From NCBI GenBank assembly GCA_023376005.1, contig CM042148.1:73839146-73903145 (forward strand): a stretch of 64,000 nt of DNA, read 5' to 3'. The position numbers and the translations under genes are program-made. This document shows positions 52,736 to 63,471 of this stretch, piece after piece. The notes beneath the pieces are model-generated. The model saw only the letters and a list, made by a program, of their open reading frames with translations. It had not been told where the DNA came from and searched no databases. This DNA comes from Doryteuthis pealeii. Its lineage: Eukaryota > Mollusca > Cephalopoda > Myopsida > Loliginidae. Within the stretch, counting starts at the first letter, position 1, and every line of letters starts with the position of its first letter.

Positions 52736-53284
52736 ACTAAGTAAGACGAACAAGCGAGGACTTACATTGATCTGCCCTGTGTATATACTGGAAAGAAGGA
52801 CTTGTCAGAAGCGATTACCGATATGTGTTGCATAATCTATGCGGTTGCATAAGATTATTATCAATCCCCTGTATTTCTAGAGGGATGGACCTTTTCATAT
52901 CACGGGCGGGACTTTCCATGGAATAGTACAGAAAGCCCGCGAAATACGTGAAGTCACGTGGGGCCTGGTTGGGTCTTCAGTTTTCAGTTTGGATGTCAAG
53001 CAGTGAAGATGTACTGCCTTAACTGTAACTCACTCTGCATACGCGCGCTATGTTAGTCAGATATTTAGTTACATGAAATGTATTGTTAAGTAAATAAAAA
53101 GCTTAAGAAAATAACACGGTCTTGTGATTAATGAATGTCTTGGTAACAAGACTGATATAGAAGAAGAATGAGAAAGTCCGACCGACCACCAAGACGATAG
53201 AAAGGCCACCAGAAGAAGAATAGAAGAAGAACCTAAGATAGAAAAGATGGACAGCAGAAGAATAGAAGAAAGTAATGAGTAGGG
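52736..53284. other. Unassigned sequence
   Basis: Balanced composition at 52740-53060. Shares CAGAAGAAGAATAGAAG with 20774-20790. Confidence 0.35.
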
Positions 53285-53296
53285 TATACAACATAT

Positions 53297-53543
53297 ACAG
53301 GGCCGGGTTAGCTCAGTCGGTAGAGCGTTCGGCTAGAAACCACAAGGTTCCTAGTTCGAAACCGGTCCTCGCCAACTCAGCGTATGAGTAGCACAGGGAT
53401 CTGTGCGGTAAAGTAAGGAGCTGATGGTAGGTGTAGTGCTCCACCTCAGATGCTAAAACAATCTCCTTGGTCTAGCGCTAGTGAAAAGGGGATAGACTCC
53501 CTCGCTGATTGGTTGATACCGACTTTAGGCCGCCCTGTCGACT
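53297..53543 (+). mobile_element. SINE-A with 12-bp TSD
   Basis: The best head in the window, GGCCGGGTTAGCTCAGTCGG then AGAGC, as in tRNA-Lys, plus B box AGTTCGAAACCGG and full body. TATACAACATAT flanks it at 53285-53296 and 53544-53555. Confidence 0.95.
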
Positions 53544-53724
53544 TATACAACATATGGACAGGAGGGCGAGAGACTGTCATGCGAAGATTATACGGTAGAG
53601 ATTGGTAATAAAAATACCTAACAGCATCCGTTTTGATGGTTTATAAATAATAGAAATAATAACATGTTGGTATGTCTATTTTGGAAGAAGATTGAATTTT
53701 CATGGGAAAATGTTCACAGGTCTA

Positions 53725-53988
53725 GTTATGCGTAAGTGCGCGCGTGTTAGTGTATGTGTGTGGGTGTGGCCGTGTGTAGCACTCGGTGTGTTTGTATGTG
53801 TGTGTTTGTGTTTGAATGTATAAATATTTGGTTGTGTGCGTGTACGAGTTTTTGTGTGTGTATATATTGTATGTTTTCATTTTATCTTATTTTTTCATTG
53901 TATCTATCTTAGTCTGTTCAGATCTATCTAGGAATCTGTTGCTTACTCTCCCTCCCTCTATCCCTCCCTCCCCCCTCTCTCTCTCTCA

Positions 53989-54033
<45 letters not shown>

Positions 54034-54131
54034 ATAGCTATCTGTCTGTCTATCTATATATCTATCTCGCAGGCACACACACACGTACACATACACGCAC
54101 ACATCTACTATCTATTTTTATTTTTATTTTT

Positions 54132-54181
<50 letters not shown>

Positions 54182-54205
54182 CTCTGTGTATGTGTGTATG
54201 CGCGC

Positions 54206-54237
<32 letters not shown>

Positions 54238-54310
54238 AAAAGAGAGAGATGAGTGAGTGAGTGTATGGGCATCGCAAAGGTGTGCGCTAGAGTGTATGCG
54301 TGTAAGTTTA
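53725..54310. repeat. TG-, CT-, CA- and GA-rich tracts
   Basis: A series of imperfect microsatellites, notably (CT)n at 53990-54032 and 54134-54184. Confidence 0.9.
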
Positions 54311-54670
54311 CCAGTCACCTCACTGCAATTTCCGGGCTTTATCAACAGATCATTGTTTACGTAATAAAACTTTTATTCCAACTGTCAAGCACACTATTAT
54401 CGATATACAGGCCAACTTAAATACGTTTTCAAAACAGATTTTTTTTTTTGTTAATTAAGACTTCAAGACGGATGAAATGTATACAATCTGGACACTCCCT
54501 AAAAATAAAATAAAATTTTTTTACCTTTTTATTTTTCAAATCAACAACCCATTTTTTTTTTGTAAAATTTCCGTATTTAGTTTGGTTCAACGCGTATTAG
54601 CGGCTTTAGTGTATACCGAATGAATATAAACTAAGATTTACTTCATTATTGCACAAGTCCAAATATTTCA
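54311..54670. other. AT-rich sequence
   Basis: Poly-T and poly-A tracts, no gene. Confidence 0.35.
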
Positions 54671-54675
54671 TGGTA

Positions 54676-54754
54676 AATAATATATATATATATAATTAAC
54701 AGACTTGATGGTGATCCACAGTTTACTATCTATCTATCCATCTATCTATCTACC

Positions 54755-54792
<38 letters not shown>

Positions 54793-54950
54793 ATTTTTTA
54801 TATATAAGGGGGTAAAGGGTTACTTTCCCTTCCCCCCCCCATTCTATAGTATAACAAAGGAAAAAATTTTGTTTCTTGTTATTTTTTCTCCTTACAATGA
54901 ATCTTTTAAGAGGTCTATTTACAGCGTATATAATATATAATATATATATA

Positions 54951-54994
<44 letters not shown>

Positions 54995-55000
54995 AACTTA
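54676..55000. repeat. (TA)n and (TATC)n tracts
   Basis: TATC repeats at 54728-54755 and several TA runs. Confidence 0.85.
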
Positions 55001-55260
55001 TTGATGAACCCTTGCGGTAAAGAAAACGGTAAATAATTTGATAGTAAAGAATATACTACCAAACTTCACCTGGAAAAAAATGAAAAAAAGAAAAGACAAA
55101 AAAAGGTCGTACCAATCGAAAATAATTGATTGATACTATAACACTTGGGCAAAAGAAAAATTTTTATATTATATTATGAAAAAAATATATATATAAAACC
55201 GTTAGGTTATCTAAAGTTAAAAAGTAAAAAGAGCTCAATACCTAAGTAGAAGCAAATAAT

Positions 55261-55370
55261 AAAGTTAAACCTAATGAGTCAGATAATATCTACTAATAGT
55301 TTCGTTAGTAGCTCATCAGGACAGGATCTGAGTTCTAGGTATATCTGGCTCATTAGGTTTAACTTTATAT
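55261..55370. repeat. Foldback around a hammerhead
   Basis: AAAGTTAAACCTAATGAGTC at 55261-55280 is inverted at 55345-55366, enclosing the ribozyme below. AAAAAGAGCTCAATACCTAA to the left (55229) is the family boundary motif. Confidence 0.8.
55276..55333 (-). ncRNA. Hammerhead ribozyme candidate, long stem I
   Basis: Minus strand. CUGAUGA is the complement of 55313-55319, GAAA of 55300-55303. Stem III is ACU/AGU with a 3-nt loop, giving a GUA cleavage triplet ending at 55291. Stem I pairs four bases next to the core (UGUC/GAUA with one G-U), skips a 2x2 internal loop and pairs six more (UCAGAU/AUCUGA). Stem II (9 nt) is weak, with one G-C closing pair. Core residues are all present. Confidence 0.65.
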
Positions 55371-55395
55371 ATTATGTATATGTATTATATTGTTA

Positions 55396-55442
55396 TTCAC
55401 AATACTGTCCTGTTTCGCCGTTTCCGGCTCATCAGAGTGACC
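55396..55442 (-). ncRNA. Hammerhead-like ribozyme with perfect stem II
   Basis: Minus strand: CUGAUGA (complement of 55429-55435), stem II GCCG-GAAA-CGGC, GAAA (55413-55416), a 2-bp stem III (AC/GU) and a GUA triplet. Stem I pairs UCAC with GUGA only after a small asymmetric internal loop. Lies about 80 bp from the previous site. Confidence 0.6.
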
Positions 55443-55605
55443 AGACAAGGCAGGCTACTTCAGGCTGTGTTCGAAACCCTGCAGTCATCAGTCAGACATC
55501 TTACCACCTCGCAATCCCACCCCCCGCCTCACTATTTAGAAATGGAATTTTACTGTTATTAAACATACTAGGTCACTAGGGAGTGCTCTATCAGTTTTAA
55601 GGATG

Positions 55606-55650
55606 CTTATATATATATATATTATATATAATATATATATATATTATTAT
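55606..55650. repeat. (TA)n tract
   Basis: AT run followed by 330 bp of unassigned sequence to 55975. Confidence 0.9.
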
Positions 55651-56007
55651 AATCAATGGTATATTATGGTTTTACATTCATAACTTGAAGTTTCATGGTA
55701 GTCCAATCATCAGATGAGATCAATGGTTGTGATGTTTAAAAACGCAGTCGTGAAATGGTTGAGATGTTAAAAAACCAAATTTTTTAGCGGTTATATGAAG
55801 CGTTTGTTCACGCGATGGGAAATATAAAGCTAAAAATTGTTTTTTTTATTTTAACTGTGGCTTTGGTTAACATTTATGTGACGTGGGGTCGTGATTTATA
55901 ACTGCTGCCTCTGCTTTATTAGCATTGAGCACCTTTCCATGCAAATACTTTTCTCATTTTTCATTCATTATATCTATAATATATATATATATATATATAT
56001 ATAAGTT

Positions 56008-56054
56008 ATCCACAGACACGTGTTTCGAAGTTTCACCTCTCATCAGGTGGGCTA
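56008..56054 (-). ncRNA. Hammerhead-like ribozyme, minimal stem III
   Basis: Minus strand: CCAC, CUGAUGA (complement of 56040-56046), stem II GAGG/CUUC with a UGAAA loop, GAAA, stem III ACAC/GUGU without loop bases, C, then UGUGG. Stem I pairs CCAC with GUGG if one U after the cleavage site is unpaired. A TA tract lies immediately beyond. A partial second copy (GACACGCTGTTTCG) is at 56312-56340. Confidence 0.55.
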
Positions 56055-56379
56055 CACTATAACAGCTACCCCTGGGCCGGATTTGAGATCTTAATGAATT
56101 TTCGTCGCCAAGTCTCTTACCCATGCGGCAGTAGCGGCTGTTCAAATATATAATTGATTCATTTCTAGCGAAATGTTCACTAGAGTCCTGCGACTTGTAA
56201 ACAAAGTGAGGGTTAGTACAGCCAGAACGGTGAACTTTTACAATTATAGTCCTATTTATGGGGAACTCAACCAAATTGGGAGTATAATATATTGACTAAA
56301 TAAGTTATCGCAAGACACGCTGTTTCGTGTTTTCGAGGTTATATATTTGAGGTTTAGTGTAGGATTTTTGAATAAATCC

Positions 56380-56475
56380 GATAAAATGTGGTTGAGATCA
56401 GAGGAAAATGTGGATATAACACACAAACAGATATTCAATTGAAAATTTCGCCTCATTATTGTCTGAAGCTCTATC
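56380..56475. repeat. Single arm of P6 type
   Basis: GATAAAATGTGGTTGAGATC and TTTCGCCTCATTATTGTCTG match the inverted right arm of P6. Confidence 0.55.
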
Positions 56476-56479
56476 CACA

Positions 56480-56765
56480 CTTATTGATGTAATTGTTTGT
56501 TTACATTCTGCTTTTATATGCAAAGGTAAATGGGTGGAAGGATGAAGAAAAAGGTCGGGTGTGGTTTTGTGTGTGGGGATCGGTACTTTTATTTTTCATG
56601 GAGTCAGTTGGGTTGACTTAGAAGATAATTTTGATATTTAGAGTGTGGATCAAATGTGTGATCTCCAATTTGTTACAGGGACGGGGGATATTTTATTTTG
56701 AATTTTTGAAGTAAGTCTTAAAGATTTTTGTTAAGATAAATGCTTTACCTTTTGCTTTTTTTAAA

Positions 56766-56770
<5 letters not shown>
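56480..56770. other. Unassigned AT-rich sequence
   Basis: No feature recognised. Confidence 0.35.
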
Positions 56771-56805
<35 letters not shown>

Positions 56806-56847
56806 CACGTCCATAACATTCGGCAAACAACCCGTGCGACATGCGGA

Positions 56848-56905
56848 AACACTGACAGTTTTTTTCGCCGATGCTAAATTTGGGCATCATCAGCAGTGTT
56901 AACGT
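56848..56905 (-). ncRNA. Hammerhead-like site
   Basis: Minus strand: AACACU, one extra G, CUGAUGA, one extra U, a long stem-loop closed by GCC/GGC, GAAA, an A-rich unpaired segment, GUC and AGUGUU. The outer stem AACACU/AGUGUU is perfect. The core halves are intact, but bulges on both sides make activity doubtful. Bounded by a TA tract (56770-56803) and followed by unassigned GC-richer sequence to 57050. Confidence 0.45.
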
Positions 56906-57054
56906 AATCTCCTCCGACGCAGATCGAAGCGCACCGACTAGCAGAATATGAGCTGAGACTTTACCCCTGGGCCACTAGCCCACGCCAACGCGCGGCTTGC
57001 CAAATTAATTAGTCATTGATGAACGCGCAACTACATAACGCCTAGTATGTCGTT

Positions 57055-57058
57055 TTTT

Positions 57059-57121
<63 letters not shown>

Positions 57122-57148
57122 TTTTTTTTTTTTTTTTTTTTTTTTTTT
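57055..57148. repeat. Poly(T), about 90 nt
   Basis: T run with a single G at 57121. Could be a poly(A) tail on the minus strand, but no retrocopy is seen beside it. Confidence 0.9.
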
Positions 57149-57275
57149 GAAGTTACATCTGCCCACTTACAATGTATGTATAATCTAAGTTAGAAAGTGT
57201 TAATATAAGACCTGAAACCACTTGGTTTCTGATGATCGCATTATAACGCTTATGATTACGTGCTAATTTAACTTA

Positions 57276-57316
57276 ATATATATATATATATTATATATAT
57301 AATATATATATATAGG
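57276..57316. repeat. (TA)n tract
   Basis: AT run preceding the truncated SINE. Confidence 0.9.
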
Positions 57317-57324
57317 GTGCGTCG

Positions 57325-57472
57325 GTATTGTAAGGAGCTGATTGGTAGATGTGGCGCTCGCACTCAGATGCAAAAAAATCTCTCTGGTCTAACGCTGTGT
57401 GAGAAAGGGAGATAGACCTCCTCGCTGACTGGCTATACCGACTTTAAGCCACCCCTACGACTTTAACTTACT
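57325..57472 (+). mobile_element. SINE-A, 5'-truncated
   Basis: GTAAGGAGCTGATTGGTAG to CGACTTTAACTTACTTAA. Body and tail only. Confidence 0.8.
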
Positions 57473-57474
57473 TA

Positions 57475-57530
57475 ATATATATACTAATATATATATATAT
57501 TATATATTATATATATTATATATATATATA
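57475..57530. repeat. (TA)n tract
   Basis: AT run. Confidence 0.9.
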
Positions 57531-57544
57531 AAAGTTAGGATTAA

Positions 57545-57811
57545 GGAGGCACGTCGTGTAATGGTTATCGTCGTAAAGAATAAGCACGAAGAGAGATTCA
57601 AATGCCTGGACGAGGCTGTTTAACATTTTCACATAATGCTATACCATTGGCAATATATGATCCAATTATTCTCGCCTCCCGCTAATGGTATGGTAGACTG
57701 GGTTCTTCAGTCTTGGAGAAGGAAACTTCTGAATTCACCTGTTAAACTCTGCTAAGAAATTGACCTTGTGTCGGATCCTGCTGCGTGCGGAGGGATTGGG
57801 TAAATATATAT
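57545..57811 (+). mobile_element. SINE-B with probable TSD
   Basis: AGGAGGCACGTCGTGTAATG head to GGATTGGGTAAATATA. AAGTTAGGATTA on the left and AAGTTAGGAATA on the right form a near-perfect TSD. The interior has small deletions. Confidence 0.85.
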
Positions 57812-57895
57812 ATAAGTTAGGAATAGGCGTTTAGATATTGTGGTCTATTCGATCATGTGGTTTCCGACCCCAGGTGGCGAGGACACACACCCACC

Positions 57896-58110
57896 ACACA
57901 TATATATATATTATATTATATATATATATATATAATATATGTAGTATAATAAAAAAAATTGAAAAAACACAGGTTTCAATTTTTTATTATACTAACTTAC
58001 TGTCAGATTCACTTCCTTTTAATTCCACGACAGCACAGCACACACACCACACACATATATATATATATATATATGCGGGTTATATGTATATATATATTAT
58101 ATACATATAC
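57896..58110. repeat. TA/CA tracts and foldback-family fragment
   Basis: Two TA/CA series. Between them ATTGAAAAAACACAGGTTTC and CTGTCAGATTCACTTCC are the family's inner and boundary motifs; TTTTTATTATACTA is an inverted copy of the left part. Confidence 0.5.
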
Positions 58111-58313
58111 TATACATATAATTGTTTTTTTCTTTTCGGCCAATACTGTACTCAATAGATTATTTTTTTGTTGGTACGAAATTCTTGGTCTTTCTTTTTT
58201 TGCAAAATTTTTTTTCTCCTGGTTGATGTTTGGTAGTTATTTTTACAATCAAACTTTCTGCTGGGTTTTTCTCTCAGCAACGGATCTACCAACAACGCTT
58301 AGTATATTAAATT

Positions 58314-58316
<3 letters not shown>

Positions 58317-58356
<40 letters not shown>
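58317..58356. repeat. (TA)n tract
   Basis: AT run. Confidence 0.9.
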
Positions 58357-58359
<3 letters not shown>

Positions 58360-58490
58360 GAAAGCGAAGGTCCGGAAAAATGATTCTGTTGTTGTTTTTT
58401 ATTTTTATTATTATTTTACATTTGCCACAGGTGTTTCAGATCTTTTATGATATCTTCTTCAGGTGTTAATTAAGAATATTCTGTCGGAAA
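58357..58490 (-). ncRNA. Degenerate hammerhead-like site
   Basis: Minus strand at 58425-58470: CACCUGAAGA, a stem AGAU/AUCU, GAAACACCUGUGG. The NUH residue and stem III are unclear. CTGTCGG follows at 58480. Confidence 0.4.
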
Positions 58491-58497
58491 ACAATGA

Positions 58498-58532
58498 ATA
58501 TATGTATATATATTATATATATATATATATTA

Positions 58533-58574
<42 letters not shown>

Positions 58575-58817
58575 TATATATAACCCTCCCTTCCTGTTTG
58601 GTGGGAGTGTAGAAGGTTAATTAATTTTGTAACATCTGTTTATCAGGTATGTGTTTGTTTTTTTAATAAGATATTTAATTTGCTCCCATTGGTCCCTATA
58701 ACATACTTTTTATAATATATACTATTATTATATATATATATATATACTATATATCTATGTGTGTGTGTGTGTGTGTGTGTCTGTGTCTGTTGTCTGTGTG
58801 CGTGTATATATATATTA

Positions 58818-58850
<33 letters not shown>
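58498..58850. repeat. (TA)n and (TG)n tracts
   Basis: Several AT runs and a TG run at 58757-58780, with 120 bp of unassigned sequence at 58585-58710. Confidence 0.85.
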
Positions 58851-58900
58851 AGTCGTAGAGAGGCTACGAGTCGGTATCAGCCAATACGGCTTTTCACGAC
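58851..58900 (-). mobile_element. SINE-A 3' end running into the gap
   Basis: AGTCGTAGAGAGGCTACGAGTCGGTATCAGCC is the reverse of the SINE-A 3' end; the rest is lost in the N run. Confidence 0.65.
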
Positions 58901-59000
58901 NNNNNNNNNNNNNNNNNNNNNNNNNNNNNNNNNNNNNNNNNNNNNNNNNNNNNNNNNNNNNNNNNNNNNNNNNNNNNNNNNNNNNNNNNNNNNNNNNNNN
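58901..59000. other. Assembly gap, exactly 100 N
   Basis: Fixed-size N run. Confidence 0.98.
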
Positions 59001-59285
59001 AGATATTCTTGGGCTGTGCTTAATAGCAACGACGTTTTCATTCCTCTGAGAAGGAGTTTTCGCTACTTGTTAAGAATTGGTGTCCAGGAATGCGAAGAAA
59101 TGTACAGAGCAAAGTATGACGTCAAACAACGTCTCGTAGAATGTGGAACACTGCTCTAAAGATTTAGGTTGAGGTTTAACAGACCCTAACCAAGACCTGA
59201 CCCTCAACTCTGACTCTAAAAAAAACCTACATTTTTTAGAAAGGAATAACATTTGTTATGAAATCGCTCTATACTTAAAATATAT
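59001..59285 (+). other. Short open stretch after the gap, unassigned
   Basis: A frame from the gap to a stop at 59159 reads about 50 residues of ordinary composition (PLRRSFRYLLRIGVQE, RAKYDVKQRLVEC). I do not recognise it. It could be the end of an exon or ORF whose start lies in the gap. Confidence 0.2.
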
Positions 59286-59288
59286 CTG

Positions 59289-59572
59289 GAGGCGTTTGTT
59301 GTGTAATGGTTATCGTCGTATGAAATGAATACGGCAACACGAGTTCAAATCCTGGACGAAGCTATTTGCATTTCACATAGCGCTAACACCATTGGAAATA
59401 TATAATTATTCGTCCTCCAATTATAGGTAATAGTTGGTCAGACTGTGCTCTTTAACCTTGGTTTGGCAACCAGTCTAGGAGAATAACAGCTCTGAATTCA
59501 ATCCTGTTAAAATCCGCTTAAGAAATTGATCTTGTGTCACATCCTGCTCGTGTGAAGGGGTTGGTAAATATA
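59289..59572 (+). mobile_element. SINE-B, full length
   Basis: GGAGGCGTTTGTTGTGTAAT head, B box CGAGTTCAAATCCTGG, end GAAGGGGTTGGTAAATAT. Confidence 0.9.
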
Positions 59573-59584
59573 TCTACCCCAGTC

Positions 59585-59755
59585 TCAGGAAGACGTCCCA
59601 TCGTGGTGTAATGATTAGCAAGTTTAGTTCCGCAGTCCATTAAGACTGAAACAACGAGTTTGATTCTCGTTAGATGCCCCATAATTGCGGCCTTGTGTCA
59701 CATCCTCCCGGTGGCGAACGGGTTTGGTTAAATACCTACTCCCAGTCTCAGAAAT
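59585..59755 (+). mobile_element. SINE-C (third tRNA-derived family)
   Basis: CATCGTGGTGTAATGATTAG (A-box-like) and GAGTTTGATTCTCG (B-box-like), then GCCTTGTGTCACATCCTCCC and GGCGAACGGGTTTGGTTAAA. A scrap of the same 3' end is at 26778-26822. Confidence 0.7.
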
Positions 59756-59914
59756 ATATCAATTAAATGCAAATAGTTTGCAAATGTAGATGAGGTGGGG
59801 TGTTTGAGATTTCACATTAAGTTTGTCCAAAGTTTGTCAGCCTTGTCAGCGGGGCTTAGACTATATCCTCTGCCTATTCCTAAGTCTCGCACATAAAATA
59901 ATATCCTGGCTATA

Positions 59915-60090
59915 ATATTAAACTGCTTCCGGTCGTGATGCTCCAGTTCTCGAGATATGGGGAGGGTGGAGTTGCCCTTTTGTTGCCATTACTACCGGGT
60001 CCCTCCTGCTAGTACACAAATTCCGGGTGAGGCTGTTTACATTTCACATTCACCCTTGAGAAAGGTAAGTATATACCCAACTCGTTAGGT
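59915..60090 (+). repeat. R1 fragment joined to a SINE-B scrap
   Basis: GGTCGTGATGCTCCAGTTCTCGAG and TGCCATTACTACCGGGTC belong to R1; CCGGGTGAGGCTGTTTACAT onward belongs to SINE-B. Confidence 0.55.
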
Positions 60091-60880
60091 ACCACCAAAA
60101 TAGGTAATGTGATCAGTTTAGGCCACATTGAAGGAAGAAACGTAAATATTTTTGAACTTAAAAAAAAAATCTCGCAAAAATATAACTAACATAAAGAGTT
60201 GTTACAAAGAAACAGTTAATTCAAATATCAAATTATCCGATTGGAGAAAAATTACTCACCGTTATCTTGAAAAATAAGTAAAACAGTCCGGTTTTTTACA
60301 ACACGATCAGTTTTCTTTATTGATATTTTTTCGCAGAATTCTGTATTCATGGTTCTTTTACTAAAAAAACTCTCACATTGAAATTTATAAAAATCTTCTG
60401 ATATAATTATTCAGACTCTTATCTTTATAGAAAAAAAGTAAAAATCGTTTTTGTCAGTTCATTTTTTTCATATTTCATAAAATAAATAGGGGGGGGGGGT
60501 ATACCCGTAAATATTTCCCCAATATATTTTAGGAAAAAACTATTTCAGACATATTTACATCAAAAGGTAAATAATTATGGAAATTTTTGTGAACATCGGA
60601 CCATTAATTGATTTTACATAGAATTAAAAAAAAAGCCTCTAGTCATAACTTGTTTTTGGCTACGCTAAATTTCAATTGATTTAATGCTGCAAAAATGTAA
60701 ACATTGTTTTTTTGTTCATAATTTTCATTATTTCCGTAAGCTGAATTAAAAAAAAATCATCATGAGTTTAAAAAAAAAATGTTTCTTCTTTTGAATGGAT
60801 ACAAGTTTTTAAAGATAATATTAACCTTTATGCAAGTTTCATTGTGTTAAATATAGGGGTGGGGTAAATTTCACAGGGAA
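60091..60880. other. AT-rich sequence, nothing recognised
   Basis: Many A and T runs and a G9 run at 60488-60498. Confidence 0.4.
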
Positions 60881-60884
60881 AATT

Positions 60885-61015
60885 GGTGGTACTACAACTC
60901 GTTGACCATAGGCAGGATATGACACAGGTCGCAAGTATGAGGCATCCAACTCTCTATCCAGTAGTAATGGATCTGTGAGACTAGCTTTCTAAAGATTACA
61001 CACAATGACGTGAAC
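60885..61015 (+). repeat. G repeat, copy 2
   Basis: Matches 3181-3345 (see there). Confidence 0.5.
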
Positions 61016-61036
61016 TTGATCTTCCGAGTGTAGAAC

Positions 61037-61165
61037 CATCTATTTTACCCATGGCTGAGGGAGAATAGTTGGATTCATACCTTTCCCAAGGGTGTTAGCG
61101 CTATGTAAACAGCAAACAGCCTCGTCCAGGATTTGAAACTGTGTCCATTTCTTACGAGACTGTGA
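61037..61165 (-). mobile_element. SINE-B fragment
   Basis: TTACCCATGGCTGAGGGAGA to GTCCATTTCTTACGAGAC. 3' part missing. Confidence 0.75.
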
Positions 61166-61600
61166 GAATAGAGGACCAGAAGAGATCAGGCCGGCCGTTT
61201 TTTTTTAAATTTTTAATGTGATAGTCGTTTAACTCGTTCATTTCTTTGAAAGCTTTCGTTGCAGATTGAGTTGTTTTCAAGGCTACAGACAAGTTAAATA
61301 ATTTAAATGCAAGTTGTCAAAAAGATGTTTACATCCTCTTTTTTTTTCATCATCAAAACCGCGGTATATTTGATCATGTACAGATGTTTTTTGTTTAATA
61401 TTTCAAAACACAGAAGTGTTTCACGGTAGACTGACGTACAAACAGTTATTAGAAAAATGTTTAGTTATCCATCGCACAAAAGACGTGCGACTCGTGTAAT
61501 CTAATACTCAGCGAGGTAGGCTAGCAGACCAGATAATGAGTTATAAAAAATAAATAATAAAAAAAACACTTATGAAACAATTACACAAAATGTAAATATG
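61166..61600. other. Unassigned sequence
   Basis: No feature recognised. Confidence 0.35.
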
Positions 61601-61607
61601 AACACGA

Positions 61608-61672
61608 TTCCCCTAACCTCTAAGAATAACAACCTCAGACGGGTTGACATGCGTTAAAATCAATCAATCACC
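61608..61672 (+). repeat. R1-type tail fragment
   Basis: CCTCAGACGGGTTGACATG and AAAATCAATCAATCA, as at 52310-52355. Confidence 0.55.
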
Positions 61673-61681
61673 ATGTATGTG

Positions 61682-61966
61682 CAGAGATAGGTACGCGTCC
61701 TGCGTCCCTGACGCAATAAAATCTAAAAGGACGCAGCAAAATCATATCCATGTGTCCCAGTGTTTTTTCCTTTTTTCCTTCACCTTTTCAAGCTAACTGT
61801 AAATACATTTTCAATAGTTTAATTAGAAATGAATTACACAGGATAAGTTACAAGGTAGGAGTTAGCCGGCTTTTAGTTGGGACCCATAAATTTTTCCGGG
61901 GACTCATTCAAAGCAAATATGTGCTTCCCAGGACGCACTAAATCAAAAAAGCTATCAGCATCACTG
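61682..61966. mobile_element. hAT-like MITE, copy 1
   Basis: Begins CAGAGATAGGTACGCGTCC and ends CAGCATCACTG, which inward reads CAGTGATGCTGATAG. Flanked by TATGTG and TATGTA. 285 bp, same body as the next copy. Confidence 0.7.
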
Positions 61967-62285
61967 TATGTACTGAAGTCGCGCACCAGCTTTCTCGATG
62001 TGAACGACTCCTTCACCTCTCAGCTTCTGATGCGATGAATGAGGTAAAATAAATCGCGTGGTTTTGGGGTGGGTGGGTACGTCCTCCCAGGAAGCACCTG
62101 CCTCCTCATCTAAGTGGGACAGGGCTGGATTTATTACCCAAAAGGGAAATGCTGACAGGAGCATGCATTTTTTGCACTGGCCATCGCATGAGCTTTGTTT
62201 TGTGCGTGGCTACTCACGTTAAAATGATCTTGTGCCAATCCGTCCTGGCTGGAGGTCTGGAAAATAACTCATTCAAAAGTTTAAG
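61967..62285. other. Unassigned sequence
   Basis: A 67-codon minus frame has no motif. Confidence 0.35.
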
Positions 62286-62290
62286 TTTGA

Positions 62291-62865
62291 TTTGTTAGTT
62301 GGATTTTAAGGCATGCCAACCCTTGTTGGGTTATTTTATGCCAAATACGTTTTTTTGTTTTATTCATTCTTATTGGGTATTCATGTTTAAAAACCAGTTT
62401 TTGATCTATTCAACCAATAGATGGGACTACCATTCCGGGTCAGAGTGGACCTAGAGTAATGACAATGAGGGGGTACTGCACGCTCTCCAGATCCCCAGAA
62501 CCGGAACCTCACCACTAGATGCAGTTTTAGAGTCATACCCAGGACACTAAACCTCAGTCATTGCCTTATAGCACATATATGATAAAAGGTTTTGGGAGTT
62601 TGCCATAAAAGAAATTGAGGAATACGGTCGGGACAATCATATAGATGCTAGGGCTTAACGTGATCAGCCGATTGAGCGGAGGGGGGCTCTCTAATAGCTC
62701 GTATAGACTAAGTAAGGTCCAAAGTGGACCGTTTCATGTCATGGACTGCTCAGTCACCAGGATTCCGTCCTTAAGTATCACGGGCCGCCAACAGGTGACT
62801 CAATGGGGTAGATTCATCCTTCTGCAGAGGTGTATTCGGCGTATTCTACAGCCCCAGGGCATTTT
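62291..62865 (-). repeat. R1 repeat, near full length
   Basis: The reverse of 630-1214, tail side at 62291-62345, 5' side at CTGCAGAGGTGTATTCGGCG. Confidence 0.75.
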
Positions 62866-63150
62866 AGAATTTTTTTTTTTTGTTTGACCATCATTCTGTC
62901 AGCAATACAGATCAGAAGTAAAGAAAAGTTTCCAATGTTTAATCTCATGATGAACAAACATTCCTTCCTTGGGCATCTCAAGCACGAACTCAGTGGTGAA
63001 ACAAAAGTTTTTGTTTTTTTTTCAAATTGGCACTGGACTCTTTTAGATATCCTCATTTTATTACAAGGATAATCTCAAAGGTAAGGTCTCCAAAAAAATT
63101 GGAAAACACAAACGTTTATTGTCAATGATATTTACATCATTTTAAGTTTC
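62866..63150. other. Unassigned sequence
   Basis: 80-codon frames on both strands overlap each other; no motif. Confidence 0.3.
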
Positions 63151-63156
63151 AACATG

Positions 63157-63441
63157 CAGAGATGCTGATAGGTACGCGTCCTGGCGTCCCTGACGCACAA
63201 AAATCTAAAAGGACGCAGTAAAAATCGTATCATGGGTCGCAGTGTTTTTCTTTTTTCTTCCGCACCATTTCAGGTAACTGTAAATACATTTTAATAGTTT
63301 CTTAAAAACGAATTACACAAGATAGGTTACAAGGTAAAAGGTTAGACGGCTTTGGGGCCCCATAAAATTTCTCGGAGACTCATTCAAAGAAAATATGTGC
63401 ATCCCAGGACGCACTAAATCAAAAATCTATCAGCATCACTG
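63157..63441. mobile_element. hAT-like MITE, copy 2
   Basis: CAGAGATGCTGATAGGTACG at the left; CTATCAGCATCACTG at the right (inward CAGTGATGCTGATAG). AACATG flanks both sides (63151-63156, 63442-63447). CAGNG termini suggest hAT, although the usual TSD there is 8 bp. 285 bp, as copy 1. Confidence 0.75.
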
Positions 63442-63471
63442 AACATGTATCTAAATAATGGCAATTTCGGA

